Shown here piece after piece: positions 11,024-24,600 of a DNA stretch of 64,000 nucleotides (position 1 is the stretch's first letter; every line of letters starts with the position of its first letter). Origin of the DNA: Rhexocercosporidium sp. MPI-PUGE-AT-0058. Taxonomy: Eukaryota; Ascomycota; Leotiomycetes; Helotiales. The notes below the pieces were generated by a model that made no database searches, had not been told where the DNA came from, and was given only the letters and a program-made list of their open reading frames with translations. Location: positions 1,426,001 to 1,490,000 of the forward strand of contig JAGTJL010000007.1 in assembly GCA_020746875.1 (NCBI GenBank). Direction: 5' to 3'. Made by a program: the position numbers and the translations under genes.

Positions 11024-14000
11024 TCAGTCCATCTTCAACTCATCGCCATCTTTGAGATGAATTTCAGTTACTGGTTCATCATCGACTTCCAGAGTATCTT
11101 CGTCAACTGCTGTGACTGAGAATTCGGGTCTTGAGTAGTGCATAGGATTCGCATTGAGAGTATCGTACAAATCGTGCTGAAGGGCAACGGCGGTCGCAAT
11201 ACCAGATTCATCCATGTCAGGGACAGGGCTTGGATCAATGAAAGCACCGTCGTCCCCTTCGGCCTCAGCATTTGCGAAATCGGTAAGGCGTTCATCTAGT
11301 GATGCCTGATCTGGCGAAGAGCCATGATTGACATCGTCACTACCAGCTTCCGAGCCTGCTCTAGAAACCATGTTGTCCCCACCATGGTTTACGCCGAGCT
11401 CGTCCAAGTCATCCAGGTTCTTGAAGCCGTTTTTTGACCATTTTGATGGTTGATACGATGGTGGGGGATCATCACCCATGTCGATGGCTTCGTCATTTTC
11501 AATGCTTGTTCGAAGTGTTCCCGAACCAAAGACAGGAATTCCGCCCACGCTTTGAAATGAGCCACCATAGTCCGGGACCTTCTCAAGAGTCGAGGGATCA
11601 ATTGTCGTCATCTGCTCGCCAGGGGAACCATGATTTAGTTGATGGTGAGCTGCTCCTACTCCGGTCAAAGCGCTCGACGACCCATGAAGGGAGGAGTTTC
11701 CGACGAGGCCCTTGCCTTCCCCCGAATCAGACGCATCGTCATCCGAGGCTTGGGGGGATAAATCAAAGTCTCTGCAGATCTCCGCAAATCTTGGTCCTCC
11801 AAGTGGTACATCTGATCGTCGCCGGTAGAACAATAGGTACGCACTCGAAGATACGATTCTCGACAAGTCCTTTTGCTTCGCGACAGAGGAGTCTAGGTCT
11901 CATTAGTATGTGCTGAATCAAGAAGAAAGTGCACAGCTCACCATTGTATTCATACCACTCGTTGTCTCGGTAATTCTTTGCGAAAGCAGTGTAGTGACCA
12001 CCTCCAAGTCCTCCCCAGTGATCATCGACGGCAAAGAGGTCATAAATCTCCTGCTTACCATCTTCGGTTTCGATAACTCGTGAACTGAGGTCCAGACCGT
12101 CGAGGGGAAAGTCAACCAGAACATCTAGCTTGTCCCGGCGGTATTGACTTGAGCTGAAGCGTTTTAGGTGCATAATGAGGATGTCGGGTGTCTTCCAGAG
12201 CTCAAACTTCTTGCTAGCGCGTTTGTGCTCCTTGCAGCGAGGACAGTACCACGTATCCATCTCCGAGAGAATTTCTTCCTTGCCAAATTCATCAAGGCAA
12301 TCGTCTAACGTGATACCGTTCTTTCTCCGCAGTGAACGCGATGCTTGCAGGGCTTCAAGTTCTGGGTCTTCCAATGTCTCTGCGTTGGCCCACGTTGCCA
12401 TGCCATTCTTGTCGTCAGGGCTCGTGCCAGTGAACATGGACCTCCAAGCATCATCGGACCAATCGATCACCAATATTTCTCCCAGACGTACCAGAGGTCC
12501 ATCATCAGGAGCGTCTTGCTCGATGTCCGCAGGACTTGGAGGTTTTCGACCTGACTGGCTGCCCTTTTTTGAGTAAGTCTTTTGTTTAGCAGGACGACGC
12601 TTATTGTAACCTACTCTGACCCCAGACTTTGGTCCGGCTGGTCGAACAGGAAGAACCTAGTGCTCGGTCAGAATAGCCTCTTACATCCCTTGATGCTTCC
12701 AGGAATATGTTTTTCGTAGATAGGAAATCTGTAGCAGGAAGGGGAAAATCGTAGACTTACAGTAGGTGCCATCGCAGGAGCATCATCCTCATCCTCGTCG
12801 CTCGACTCGTCATTCATTCGTGTCCGTGCACTGTTACTGGGACTGCTCTCCGAACCAGAAGGGCTATCTGCAGCGTCATAACCATGGGCCGAGTCATTAT
12901 CGTGCTGCTCATGGATGTGGCGGATACGTGAAGCAATGGTTGGATACTTTGTCTCTTCATCTACTGTCGTAAAGCCCGTGGGTATCATCTCCTTTCCATT
13001 GCCACCATAGCACAGCTCGAACATGTTTTGTAGACTTCCGTTGAGGTGAGATCCAGGTTTCATGAAGGCTGGTCGGCGTCGATTGAAAGCTTTGAGTATG
13101 CCTGAAGCAGTTGTGGAATCTTTCATTGTCACGTCCACAAGCTCGTCTTCACCATCAATAGAATTTGCAACGACTTTGCTATCTCCTGAGGAATCAGCAT
13201 CGGAGCCCGTGGTCAGCACGAGGTCTTGGTCGACTCCATCAGCGGTATTGGCATCAAGATCTCCATCATCAAGAAATTCCTCGGAGGTCGTCAAATTAGC
13301 CACCTTCTCAAGGACCTTCCGCTTGATGATGTCCTCATTGCGAGCCTAGGCAGAATTGATCGTCAGTCAATTTTATTGAGAGGAGAATTTGCAAAACTTA
13401 CCTCCTCGGGAGTAAGCATGATGAAGAAAGGAGCAGCGACCACTTCCCAAGGTTTTCTGGTCGCGAATCTGTTGCCGGTCGGTTCGTGTCTGTCCTTAGG
13501 ACGACGGTGGAAAACAGGGACTAGCATATGGTTGGCGATTTGGTCGTCCCAGTCTGGAATGTCATCTTCCTCAGAGTCGTTGTTTGACGAAAATGATTTG
13601 AAGTTCTTCTTCTTCAGCTTGCGAGGAGGAGGCCAGTTGGTTGGCTTCGCTTCGAGCTCATAGACTGCGATGTTATCGGTCTGATTGATCTCTTCGGAAG
13701 CTACATTGAAGTCGCTGAAGTGCTTGTAAAATTTGTGCTTAAACTCTTCAACCACGAACAAGCGTTCGCTAGGTACACCTACACGTTTGGAAATAAATTC
13801 CTTCATGCTTGCAATGCTCGCATTCTTGTCGATGTCGACACAAACTATGATGGGCTTATCATAGAGTGGAAAGAAGAAGACATTGTGTCGCCAGGAAGAA
13901 TGGATCGGTAGCTGGAGTGTCAAGTTATTGAACGGGTCGAAGGTGATGCTAACTTTGGCGCACGTCGGGCAGACAAGGGTCGACTTGTACATTCCGGTGA

Positions 14001-16333
14001 ACAGGTCTGCTATGACCGAGTCATCGCGCTTCTTGGTGATATCCCAAACCTTGGCGGCCATCTCTCGAATTGCTTCGGGATTGTTGACCATCTCATCGGT
14101 TGAATCGGGTTTCTCGATATAGGGTTTCTTCTTGACGCGGCTCAGATCTTCTTGGAGGCCATCGAGAAGAAATCCTAAGAATTCCTGAGAATCTTGCTGG
14201 CCGTAGCCTGCGAATTGAGCTCTCCATTTACCAATGATATTCTTGAAATTTCGAGGAGCGATGGAGTTGGGCGTCGGTTCTTTGTGAATCTCTTGCAGCA
14301 GTCTCCAGTATGCCGAAGCAACTTCTCCATTATTTCCCAAAGCATTATCTTCGTTCAATTCCTGCATAGCACAGCCCGACAAGAAGTACTTGGTCAGCTC
14401 CTCTACACTGCGAACACATTGCAACGCAGAGTTCATGTAACATGTATTTCCAAGGTTATTCAACCCAACAGTTCCGGGTGTTCTACCTGACTTCTGAGCT
14501 CGGCCTCGAGTCATTGGACCAGATGGGGTAGGACTATTGCGGCCGCTGTTGGTTTGACTATTGAATCCGTTCTTGTTGGAAGCTCCGGTGCGAGTCAAGG
14601 CTGTTGAGCTCGACTTGTTGTTTGGATTAATCCAATTAGATACGAACATATCTTTCTTGATTTGCTCATCCAGGACTATGTTCTGATCAGCGGCGAGGCC
14701 GGCTAAGGCGAGGTTCATTTGGCCATTGTAGTTGGGGTTGGTCGAATGATCTTCTATGGCGACCACGCTTCTCTGGGTGTTTCTCTCCAGGGTTGTGAAA
14801 GTGGGTACATCAAGAAGGAGCTGAGTCCAAGAGTCCTGAGGGTTGCGGGAATCCGGAGCAGCAGCATCACCATTGACAGGAGAACCGGGTCTCGATGATG
14901 GAGGTGTTGCTGTATTCGGCGCTGCAACACTCGGCTCCGCAGCAGGCTGCAGTCTGGGGACACTCCAAACACGCACCTTGTGTTTTGGATCTATATATGC
15001 CGACTCCTTGATCATCTTCAGAAAGTCGACATACTTAGTGGATGTGCTGAGCACAAAAACAGGAGCAGCGGGATTCTCAACCTTGAGCTTTTGTCCAATC
15101 AAAATGCCACCTCCGTGTAGCCTATGGATGGTGAAGACCGGAGGATTGAACTCGAACTGGAAGTTTGGCTCGGCTCCATTTGGACTTGTATTGTGCGCGA
15201 ATCGTTCGACGGGAATCGTTCCAGGCATCAGACCGTACCACTCTGATATGAGTCCCCAAGCGTCGGAGGGAAAGAGAACGAAGTCGTCCAGTCCAGTTCC
15301 ATGCTTGAGCTGGACAAAATCTTTGCCCGAGTTGTCTTTGATGACCTGCTGGATGATATCTGAATTATCAATTGGTCCGATTTCGCCTTCAGGCTCGACC
15401 TTGCTCTTTTGTCTTGCTGCTGAGCCCCGACTAGAAACTCGGTTCATCCATCGCTTCGAAACCAAGAACGCGTTCTTTCCTTCTGCGAGCTTTTCTTGAT
15501 TCCAAGCCTCAACCATAGTGGTGATGATTTTGATCTGGGCGTCGATGGGAGGAATTGCTATAGCAAGTTGTCAGTAACTTTTGGTACTTGTGAGGATTTT
15601 GAGATAATGTAAGGAAGCACATACTGGTCTCTGCAGAACCCTCATCTGAGGTTCCCGGCCGAACCTTGGAGCTGGCTAGCCCATCTACTTGGTCCTCGTT
15701 TCTCAGCATATCGACCGATTGTGCTCTGACTCGTGAAGGCTGTGCATCGTTCGCAGTCTCTGGTGAATCCGACTCGGGGACCATAATCATATCAACATCA
15801 TCCTTCTGGCTTGAAGAGACCGCAGCCTCCAAGTCCGACGCCCGTCGCTTCAAAGGTGACGATGACCGCTGGGGAAGATCTGCGGCACCTCCCATGATAG
15901 CCCTATGTGAAAAATGGCGAATGGGAGACTGCCCTCTGGTTTCCTGGTCGTTGGGTGCAAGGGAAGAAGTCCTTGCAAGGTCTAGGTCCCCACCTCTCTC
16001 GCCCTCCAGCGAGAGACTGGCGTAGGCGGCACTTGGAGAGCTCGCCGCGGAGGATGTGTTGTCGACGGCCCCCAAGGACGAGGAGGTCTGTAGATGCGAA
16101 GGTATGTGTGGAGGAAGGGCGGTGTCGGAGGGGGAGGGGATCTCGAATCGCGGTACTTCGTTGGCCTGAGAATCTGTATCTTCAACGGAGCTCAGTGGGA
16201 TGTCAGGGTGGTTATCGGTCTGCGGCGAAAGCTTTCTTTTCTTTGTGGAAGACGTCGTGCCGATGAGCTGCCCTTGCAGCTCTGAAGTGCGTCGTGGAAG
16301 CAAAGACAAGAAAAGACTGGAAGGTTCCTGCAA
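11024..16333 (-). CDS. ubp12: Ubiquitin-specific protease, UBP12/USP15 type (DUSP + split USP)
   Basis: Cysteine deubiquitinase. Exons on the minus strand: 16333-15625, 15557-13402, 13345-12761, 12656-11942 and 11892-11024; phases agree at every junction. A low-complexity N-terminus (with KKRK) leads into a DUSP-like domain (PPIDAQI...AFLVSKRWMNRV...LISEWYGLMPG). The Cys box is NNLGNTCYMNSALQC, with its catalytic Cys codon at 14442-14440. The zinc-ribbon pairs are CPTC and CPRC. The His box is GGGHYTAFAKNY, with its His codon at 11996-11994. About 500 residues, acidic in part, separate Cys and His boxes, as in yeast Ubp12. The acidic C-terminus ends in GDELKMD. The start is unresolved: the frame is coding-like to 16333 and beyond without an ATG. 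The first in-frame ATG is at 15895, so either that is the start or a small upstream exon was missed; CCACCTTGCAG at about 16331 is a fair acceptor. Confidence 0.92.
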
Positions 16334-18068
16334 GGTGGGAATGGGTCTGGTGGATTGTGGGTGAAGCTGAGTGAGGATCGCGAGGCTGCAGGAACAGACA
16401 GACTGCGGATGTTTAGGACAAGGGCCGTGGGGACTGCAACATCGAGGCCGATGCGGGTTGAGGAGGATATTTGTGCGCGGTGTTGTATGATCGAGGAGGC
16501 GTGCAGGTCGAATTAATTGTTGAGTTGAAGTGGGAGGAGGAGGAGGGTTGAGAGATCGAATTGCTCGCTCGATTGATTTCTTCTCCAGGGCGAAGGCGGG
16601 CTGCGGTCGGTCACTTTAGCGTGCTTTACAGTAGCGAGTGATCGACGTGCTAGAAGACAATTACACGGCGACTATTTGATTTTAGACTTGTCAACACCAG
16701 GCACAAGCACAGGTACAGACACTGACACGGCCAGTATGTAGCAAGTGTGAGGAATTGGCTAGAAGTCGTGATCACTATGTCAAGTGACTTCTGAGAGTTA
16801 ATAGAGGTGGTTGTGGTAGCTTTTGAGAGCCTTGTCTCAACATGTCTCCGCGTGGTCTCTGGCCTGAATCATGCTCCCCATATGTCATCATCTGTTTCAG
16901 TCCTGTCCAGTCCGAATTCACCTTGATCTCTGTATTGTCAGTCTTATCCGCAAGACGTAGATGGTATTTGAGTCCATCTGAGGCTGCGTATTGTTGTTAA
17001 AGTGTCTATGTGTCTTTTGAACAGTTTGCGAAGGAATAGTAGGGACTCGAGTGTGAGTTATCTTCAGAGCCATGCACATCTTAGGGAAGTGCGTATTTCG
17101 GAAGGTTTGCGGATGTCTCTTCTATCCTACAGAGTTTTGAGAGCCTCTTATGATTCTGAGCGGGTGGAGGAGCATCGCGTGTCGTCCAGGAAATTTTAGA
17201 CTAGCGCTATACAGAAGTCAAGACAATAGCGCTTCATCTTACAGATCCTTTATTTTTGGATCATACAGATACAGACTCTTCGTGAAGCGGTAAGATCGTT
17301 GATCTTGCGTGTGTTTCGATTCTGCAACAGAGTTCCCTCAGATAGTTGCACACTGAATGAGCCTCGTTCCTTATTATGTCTCTACAGCTTTTTTCATATG
17401 TAACAACAAGGGATGCATCACAACATATTCATAGTAACTTTATCCGTTCCAGCTTTTTGGCATGCAAACATCCGAGTCGGATGTGAACTACCATGAGTTC
17501 AAGCATTCAGGAATACTAGAATCACCGTCGTTGTGATATGTGTTCATACCTGTCCTCTTATCTGCAACAGACAGATAGAACAATCATGCAAAACATCTTC
17601 TCATTTTGAAGATATCTGCCTATCTATCTGTACACCTCAAGGGAAGAAATAAAGTATCCATTTGATCCCTATAAACACACCAGAATCAGAAACACACCAA
17701 AATCAGAGTGGCAAAGAGACAAAGACCACCAAGTGATGTCCTATGTCTTTCCCAGTCTCTTCCTCTCCCGTACAAGCAAAAGCATATCTAATATCGATCT
17801 TTGAAGTGGGTATCTTCTCATGGCATCAAGCCCTGGCAACGCTGTCGCCAGAATAATATCGTCTCGTATCATAAAACTCGGGTGGAAACCACCCCGCCAA
17901 TTCCATGCTGGCATGTCTTGAGTTGGTCCAGCGCCGTTGTTGTTGATTAAACATTGCGTTTTCGGCTCTGCCGTAAGTTCTTTCTCGGATTCGCGACATT
18001 GGTCTGGGTTGTTGTTTAGCCCTCAAGGCTCTCACACTCTCCCTGAGGCTCTTCCATGCAAAGCTACA
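16334..18068. other. Intergenic region upstream of the deubiquitinase
   Basis: It holds the deubiquitinase promoter and leader (16334 to about 16700) and the 3' flank of the next minus-strand gene. Composition is mixed and no open frame has a recognisable motif. I see no RNA gene or repeat of note. Confidence 0.45.
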
Positions 18069-19556
18069 TCAGCTATACACGTCCTTCTCACTTCTCTCTG
18101 GCATACCCCTTTCGCCCTCGGGGAATACTCCACTACTAGCCCTAGTACTGTGAAGCACTCCAGCCCGGCCATTATCCACGCTATTCCCACCAACACCAAG
18201 CCCAAGCCCAGCCTTCCGTTCCCTCTCCCTGACTCTCTCGTCGCTACTGTCACTCTCCTCTTCTCCTTCCTCTCTTTGATCAACAAATTTCTGCACGTCT
18301 TCCTCAAACATCTCACTCCTAAGGCTCTCTCCACTTGCACTCGGTCCGCTTATCCCCTCCTCATCAGTATCATCTGTCTTCTGTACAGCGATCACCGGCA
18401 AATCCAGCCTTTCCTCCTGAAGCCTCAGACCAGCTTCCCTTTCCATGTCCGCCTGATTCCTCAATGCCTCATGATAGAGCGGCATGCTACTCTGTCTCGC
18501 CAACCCCAGACCTTCCATACTTGGTCTCGGTCCCGTTCCAGCACTTGCTCCCATATCAGCTTCAATTCCAACTCCTGAAGCAGTAGCTGGTCTAGGGATC
18601 GGTGAACCAAGTCCCATACCCCTCTCCCTCTCCCTCTCCTTCCCCTTCCCCTTCGGCGTTGGGCTAGGCGTCCCGCCAAGACTCCTCCCAAAAAGACTTA
18701 TACTCGGCAAATTCATCCCCTTGAACGGCTGTATCCTAGGCGGAGGCGTAGGAGCTTCCACGGGTGCTGACGAGCTTCTGAAGAACACTCTACGAGGTGT
18801 ACTCACAGTAGGCCCTATTCCTGCTCCCACACCAGAAACACTCGACCCCGCCGGAATCGCCCTTGAACCACTATCTGTCATGCCCCCTCTTGGACCCATA
18901 CTCAAGCTCGTCTCCTGCATGTGACTCGGTGGCAAATTCGGGACTGACACACTACTCGCCGCTCCAAACCCAGGCCGAGCAGCAAAATCCGGCGCCGGCC
19001 TAGGAGCCAGCGAAGTGAATGGGGGGCTCTCGTCATCTTCCATTGGGCTCTTCCTCCGCTTCCTCACATACAACAAGAAAATCGTCAGGAGCCCCGCGAG
19101 AAGTAAAATGGAAAGCGAGCCGAGAACGAGGGATACTGTGATGTTTGTTCGGGAGAGTGTAGCGTTTGAGCGGAGGAGAGAGGATTGTCCTGCTATGGCT
19201 GAGGTAGCGGCCGGGTTTGAGAAGGGTGTTATGGACAGAGAGAGGGTAGTTTCCGTTACGGTAGAAATTACGTTTGTGGGCATAGTAGTTGTAGTTATAG
19301 TTGTTATATTAGTGGCCTGAATTGTTACGAGTGAGGTGACTGTTGCTGAGCTGAGCGGAGGAAAGGGGAGCGTGACAGTGAAGTCTGTAGGTGTTGGTTG
19401 TGTTGACGTGGACACCGGCACTCCTGTAGGCACTGTACTCGGTATTGGTACAGGGATCTGTAGTGATGTGGCGCTTGGAAAGATAGAAGAAGGGAAGGTA
19501 GTTGGGAAAGCAGGCCATCCGGCACCCCATCCCGGCGGTAAGTTGTTGAATGACAT
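18069..19556 (-). CDS. Ser/Thr-rich single-pass membrane protein (Mid2/WSC-like layout)
   Basis: An intronless 495-aa frame starting MSFNNLPPGWGAGW. Residues 30-135 are very rich in Thr, Ser, Pro and Val, with N-glycosylation sequons at N83, N131 and N138. One hydrophobic segment (about 141-163, VSLVLGSLSILLLAGLLTIFLLYV) is followed by RKRRK, which predicts the N-terminus outside and the tail in the cytosol. The tail is long, about 330 residues, with Pro/Ser/Gly-rich stretches and an acidic region (EEGEEESDSSDE). The layout is that of fungal wall-stress sensors and mucin-like adhesins. There is no WSC cysteine domain and no clear cleavable signal peptide, so the TM segment may act as signal anchor. 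The exact family is not recognised. Confidence 0.75.
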   Translation of the reverse strand: MSFNNLPPGWGAGWPAFPTTFPSSIFPSATSLQIPVPIPSTVPTGVPVSTSTQPTPTDFTVTLPFPPLSSATVTSLVTIQATNITTITTTTMPTNVISTVTETTLSLSITPFSNPAATSAIAGQSSLLRSNATLSRTNITVSLVLGSLSILLLAGLLTIFLLYVRKRRKSPMEDDESPPFTSLAPRPAPDFAARPGFGAASSVSVPNLPPSHMQETSLSMGPRGGMTDSGSRAIPAGSSVSGVGAGIGPTVSTPRRVFFRSSSAPVEAPTPPPRIQPFKGMNLPSISLFGRSLGGTPSPTPKGKGKERERERGMGLGSPIPRPATASGVGIEADMGASAGTGPRPSMEGLGLARQSSMPLYHEALRNQADMEREAGLRLQEERLDLPVIAVQKTDDTDEEGISGPSASGESLRSEMFEEDVQKFVDQREEGEEESDSSDERVRERERKAGLGLGVGGNSVDNGRAGVLHSTRASSGVFPEGERGMPERSEKDVYS

Positions 19557-21618
19557 CCAAGAATCTGTTTCGTTTTCGTGTTCTGTTCTTCTCTGGGTTT
19601 CTCTAGGTCGAAGCTCCCAGCCTGTGGAAACCGAAGCGAAGTTATTGCTGATAGCATGTGGTATGGACGAAAAATTCGGTTAAGGTAGCAAATTTCAAAA
19701 ATGGATGTGTGTGATCCAGCACTCAAAGGAATGTAAGCTTGCCGGCAGCAGCCAAAAAGAGACGAGTTAAAAGAGTGTAGGGTGCAGCATCTCGAGAACG
19801 ACGGTGAGGGCAGGAAGCGTAACCAAGTTTTCGTCCCCCAACGGTCTGTCGAGATATGTCGACGTCGAGGTACAGAAACCAAACCAGACCGAGCCAGTAC
19901 AAAAACCAGAATCAGAACTGTGTTTAGTTCTGGTCAATCGACTAGGAGGATAAATGAACGGGAGAAGGAATGTCTTCGGGAAAATAACCCGTCTGAAAAC
20001 GAATGAACGAGGGATCAGGTAAGTGAACCAACTGAATGACACAAATGGCCAGCTCGCGTGAAGCAAGGAAACCAGAAGGAAGTAAGAGAAAGAAGGGAAG
20101 GGAAGCAAGGAGGAAAACAGAACCAGTCGGCTCATGGAGGGTAAAAGCAAGAAGCTAGCTATCTCGGGCTCGGTATCATACCCGTACTGTATAGACTGTG
20201 TGGTAATATCCGGTCGCATTGTCTTCTGCAATATCATATGATTCATATCTAAGCTAGCAGCAGATGAACGACATGACATCCGGAACCGTCACTCCCCATG
20301 GCACGCCCAGCCAGAAGTCCTGTCTGGACTCTGGAGCTACAATACAGATACAGTAGTCCATGCGAACATTACCATCATTACTGTCTTACCCATCTAATGA
20401 GTCCTCACTCCCCTCATCGACCTACCTCCCCAGTACCTACCTATTAATTACCTAGCAGCTCCAACAACCCCCAGCAACATAATCCCCACAATCAACATAT
20501 CCAAACCCCAAATTAGACCCCACCCCCAGCAAAAAGAAGCTCGTTCCTCCATCCGAACCCTTCTCTCCTCCGTCATCCACCCATTCATCCATTCATTTCA
20601 TTCATGCAGTAAATATACTTACTACAGGCCAACTAGTCGAGCCGAGCTCCACCAGCCATCCGTGCCATTCGCCATGCAGACAATCCACGTGAAGTTCAAG
20701 ATCACCACAAGGGTTCCTTCATCACACTCACTCGCCTCGCTTTTCTCAGAGAGCCGCTCCCATCCTGTCCAATTCCTAATTCCTGAGACAAAGAACGCAC
20801 GGCGATCCCACCCCCTCGGAGACGTCTGATGCCGGAGACCCTGCCCTGTCCTGGCCTGTCATCAAGCTAAGCGAAGGAAAGATGGGACGGAAGATCTCCA
20901 ACTGCGCTGCTCTTCGCATAGCATAATCCACCATCCGGACCTTTATCGAGATTGAAGATTCCCACATCGAGGAAAGCGTCTTGTGTCGAGTGCTCAACCA
21001 GGTACAGCACTTTGTAAGTGGTCGACATCTCGTCATGCAGCATCTTCCGTCCTCTCGCCCACAGACGATTCTCATTCGCCAGCTTGATGCTGCTTCATGA
21101 GGGGAGTGAGGCTCTCGGACCTTCTTCCAGATCGGATCGGAATAGGGTAGGTACTGCGACCGGATGACGGCTGGAAGCAGCAACGCTTCCATACACCGGA
21201 CCGGGGGGCTCATGTACAAGACTGGAATTGTTCGTCTGATGTCGATACCCGTGTTGATGATGAAAGCGCGCATGCATTGCTTAAAGCACGTAATATACCT
21301 GCTGTCGGAGGTCTTCACGTTTTTCATGCTTTGTTCTACTTCAGTTCACGTACCTCACTTCACTCAAGGTAACAAAACCAAGTGTTGACTGAAGAAGCCG
21401 ACGGCGGACAGAATACACTAGGTTGGAATGGACTGAATTGAACTGGAATGATGAAATGCATTGCTTTCTTAAAAACGCCTATATGACCCCCAATTTACAA
21501 AGTGTTGAATGCAATCAATGTACACGCTTCACGCAAGCAGGAAACCCCATCTCTACTTCCATCCATACATCTATCCTTCCCGAGAAAACAGAACGAAAGA
21601 CAAACAACCCATTTCTAA
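19557..21618. other. Intergenic region between membrane protein and acetyl-CoA carboxylase
   Basis: It contains the promoter of the membrane protein gene (plus-strand side next to 19557) and the carboxylase 3' flank. A 183-codon minus-strand open stretch (21327-20776) is Cys/Arg/Met-rich with no domain and no splice partners; I do not call it. No RNA gene was seen. Confidence 0.45.
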
Positions 21619-24600
21619 TTATGCTTGGCTCAAGAACCTCAGGGCCTCCTCTCTCTCATTAGCAGGTAACATGCTGAGCACCTGTTGCACACCCTTCAAA
21701 CCACCCTTGCTGTTTCCTCTCAACAAGCTAGCAACATCAAAAGCAACACCTTCCGTCTTCAGAGATTCGACCTTCTCGTGTACAGTCTTTCTGTTCTCCT
21801 CATACCACATGGCAACTTCGCGATCCGCGTGCGAGAACTTGGGGATGCCAGTCCACGCTGCAAGAGTTTCGAGATTGCGTGTTCGTGATGCGAGAGGGTT
21901 CTTGGAGGCAGATGCCATGCGCTTCAAGATGTACTCTTCGTTCACACGACGGCGTACACGCCAGTAGAAGAATCTTCTCGACTCTCTCCATACCAAGGAT
22001 TGTCTAATAACATTCTTGGCCTTCATTCGGCCAGCACGATCGTGGAGATCAGCAAATTGCAACGAGACCTGCATGTAAACTGGGAGGAGCAATTGCTCCC
22101 GAGCAGTGGCCTTGACTTTGACCTCGGAGATTTGCTCTGGGGTCAAGGACTTGTCGGCCAATTGCTTGCGAAGCGCACCGTACTCGGGGTCCAAGCGTGC
22201 CATGGTCTCGAGCTGCTTGTCTCTGCGGTATTTGATATTCACAATACCCTCTGGCTCCAAGACACCACCGCGTGCATCCTCGTCAGCATACATTTCCATA
22301 TATTCTGGGTTGATTGTAGGATCGACGACGACCTGAAACTGTTAGCCAAGTCCAAAACGAATACGACAGTGCAACTTACCCATGAACCACCACGCAATTC
22401 TCCGAAAGGTGGGATGTAGACGAAGATTGGCTGCTCGTACTTGACAAGCGCGTCGACAATGTAAGATCCGTATTTCAGGACTTCATTGTACATATCACGT
22501 TGTCCACCGGAGAAACCTCTCCAGTTGGCCAAGATCATCAATGGCAATTGCTCCCCATTGTTGAAGTCCTTGATGGCTTGTGCGGTCTTGAATGCAGAGT
22601 TCGGGTACCAAACCCCACCGGCCTCGTTCGAAATCTGTTCCATCGAATCTGGATTGGCGGGATCTGCAGGGGTGATATTCTCAACCGAGCGGGTCTCAAC
22701 CGCAATCACACCCATGGGGATGCCGCCAAGTCGTGCACGGCCAACAACCACGGTCTTCGCCCAGCCACCGAGAGTCTCGACAAACGATTCCTTGTCGAAG
22801 AGACCCGGCATGAATCCCTCGTCATCATCCTTACCAGCAATCAACCATCTCACGTCGTATGGTTGCTTGGGGGGAGGAGTGTAGACGATATCACGGTCCC
22901 AGGAGTCGACAGCTGGTCCGATTGGCAATGGGCTGTTCCTCTTATCTGGGACGTAGGCCATCCACTCAACAATCTTGGACACACCTTCGAAATCATCGTT
23001 GGCAGTCATGTGCGACACACCGTTCTTGTACATGATTTGAGTGCCTCCAAGTTGCAAGTTGGATGTGTAGACTTCACGACCGAGCAGCTTGTTGATAGCT
23101 GGAGCGCCAGTCAAGATGATTGGCTGGCCCTCGATTTGAATAGCTCTCTGTCCCAGACGGACCAAGTAGGCACCGATACCTATTAAAATCAGTAAAATAC
23201 TTGCGAATCTCGGAGTAACACATACCAACTGATCGACAAGTCACCAAAGTAATGGTGAAAATGTCCTCATAAGCTCTGCTAGTTGCACCGGCAATCAGAC
23301 CAGAGCCCTTCAAACACTCAACACCAAGACCATCCTCAGCACCGACGATGGTAGTGATCTTGTGTCTCACTTCACCATCCTCAGTGATCTCCTCAGTGAT
23401 GACATCTTTGCTCTTGCCATCCTCGAATCGCTTCTTAGCGTCAGCCTTCAAGTACAGGTACTTGAATCCGGCCTCTGGCTTCTCAGGGTTGTTCCATGCG
23501 ACGTTGAAATGGGGAATCAGCTCCTCAGCCATGCCAATACGAGCACCAGAGTTAGCAGATAGGTAGATACGGGGGATGCCAAGTTTCCTCGCAAGCTCTG
23601 TGCACTTGTTGAAGAACTGATCCTCCTTAGGTCCGAAACTACCAATCTTAAAGGTGATGTCGTTGGCGACGATAACAAACTTCCGGCCACGAGGATATTC
23701 GGGCGTTCTGGCAGTCACGATCCACCCGACCATTCCGTGAGTGTTGGTACCTGGCTCACGGAAAACTTCGGCAAGGTTATCCTTGTCATCCAAGACAAGC
23801 TCACTGTAGTCGATGCATTCGCCAGTTGGCGGCTGCTTGTCTGCCAGGGGTGCGTGCTTGCTGACAGCCTTGACCCAGCTGGTTTGGATAGCTTGTCTGA
23901 AGAGTTCTGGGAAATCGTAGACATACTGGGTACCCATGATATGAGCCTTGTATCTCTTTGGTTGCAACCATTCCTTTGTAGGATATGGCGTGGATACAGG
24001 TCGCAAGTGCATGGAGCCAACCTTTGTTGTGCCTCCAATGCTCTGGAAGACCCAGTCACCGCCCTTCTCCGACTTGCGCTCAGCATACATCTCAACTTGG
24101 ATGACATATCCAGAGGTGTTTGTGATGACAACACGCAGAGGATATGGCATACCCGTGGTAGGCTCAGTGCAGATAATGCGAATCTCAGCAGCAGTGACAC
24201 GGAGGCGCCAGAGACGACGACCGAAACGCTCCAAGAAACCACCCAGAGCCTTCTCAACCTCAGGTGGCTGGAGAGGGAAGACAGGGGAGAAGTTGATGAA
24301 GATGTGGTTGAGATCAGAGTTGTTGTTGCCAATGATCTCCAGGGCATCGAGCAGATCGTTCATCAGTCTGTCGGACTCGGAGATGAGGTACTCGGCAGTT
24401 GGGATCTCATCACGGAGTCTGCCAGGACGGACAACAGCACGTGTGAAGTAACGCTTGTCGCCTTCGACATCTTTGCCGGTAGCCTCGTAAATGTGGATGT
24501 TGCGGTTCTCGGTGAAGACTGGCTTGATTCTGAACTTCGAAAGTCTTCCAAGTTCAAGCTGGAAAGCCAATGCGGGCTCGATGTGTCGAATGCTCTGATC

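Noticed and set aside
20776..21327. 183-codon minus-strand frame before the acetyl-CoA carboxylase 3' end
   Set aside because: Composition is Cys/Arg/Met-rich and lacks any recognisable domain or splicing partner.
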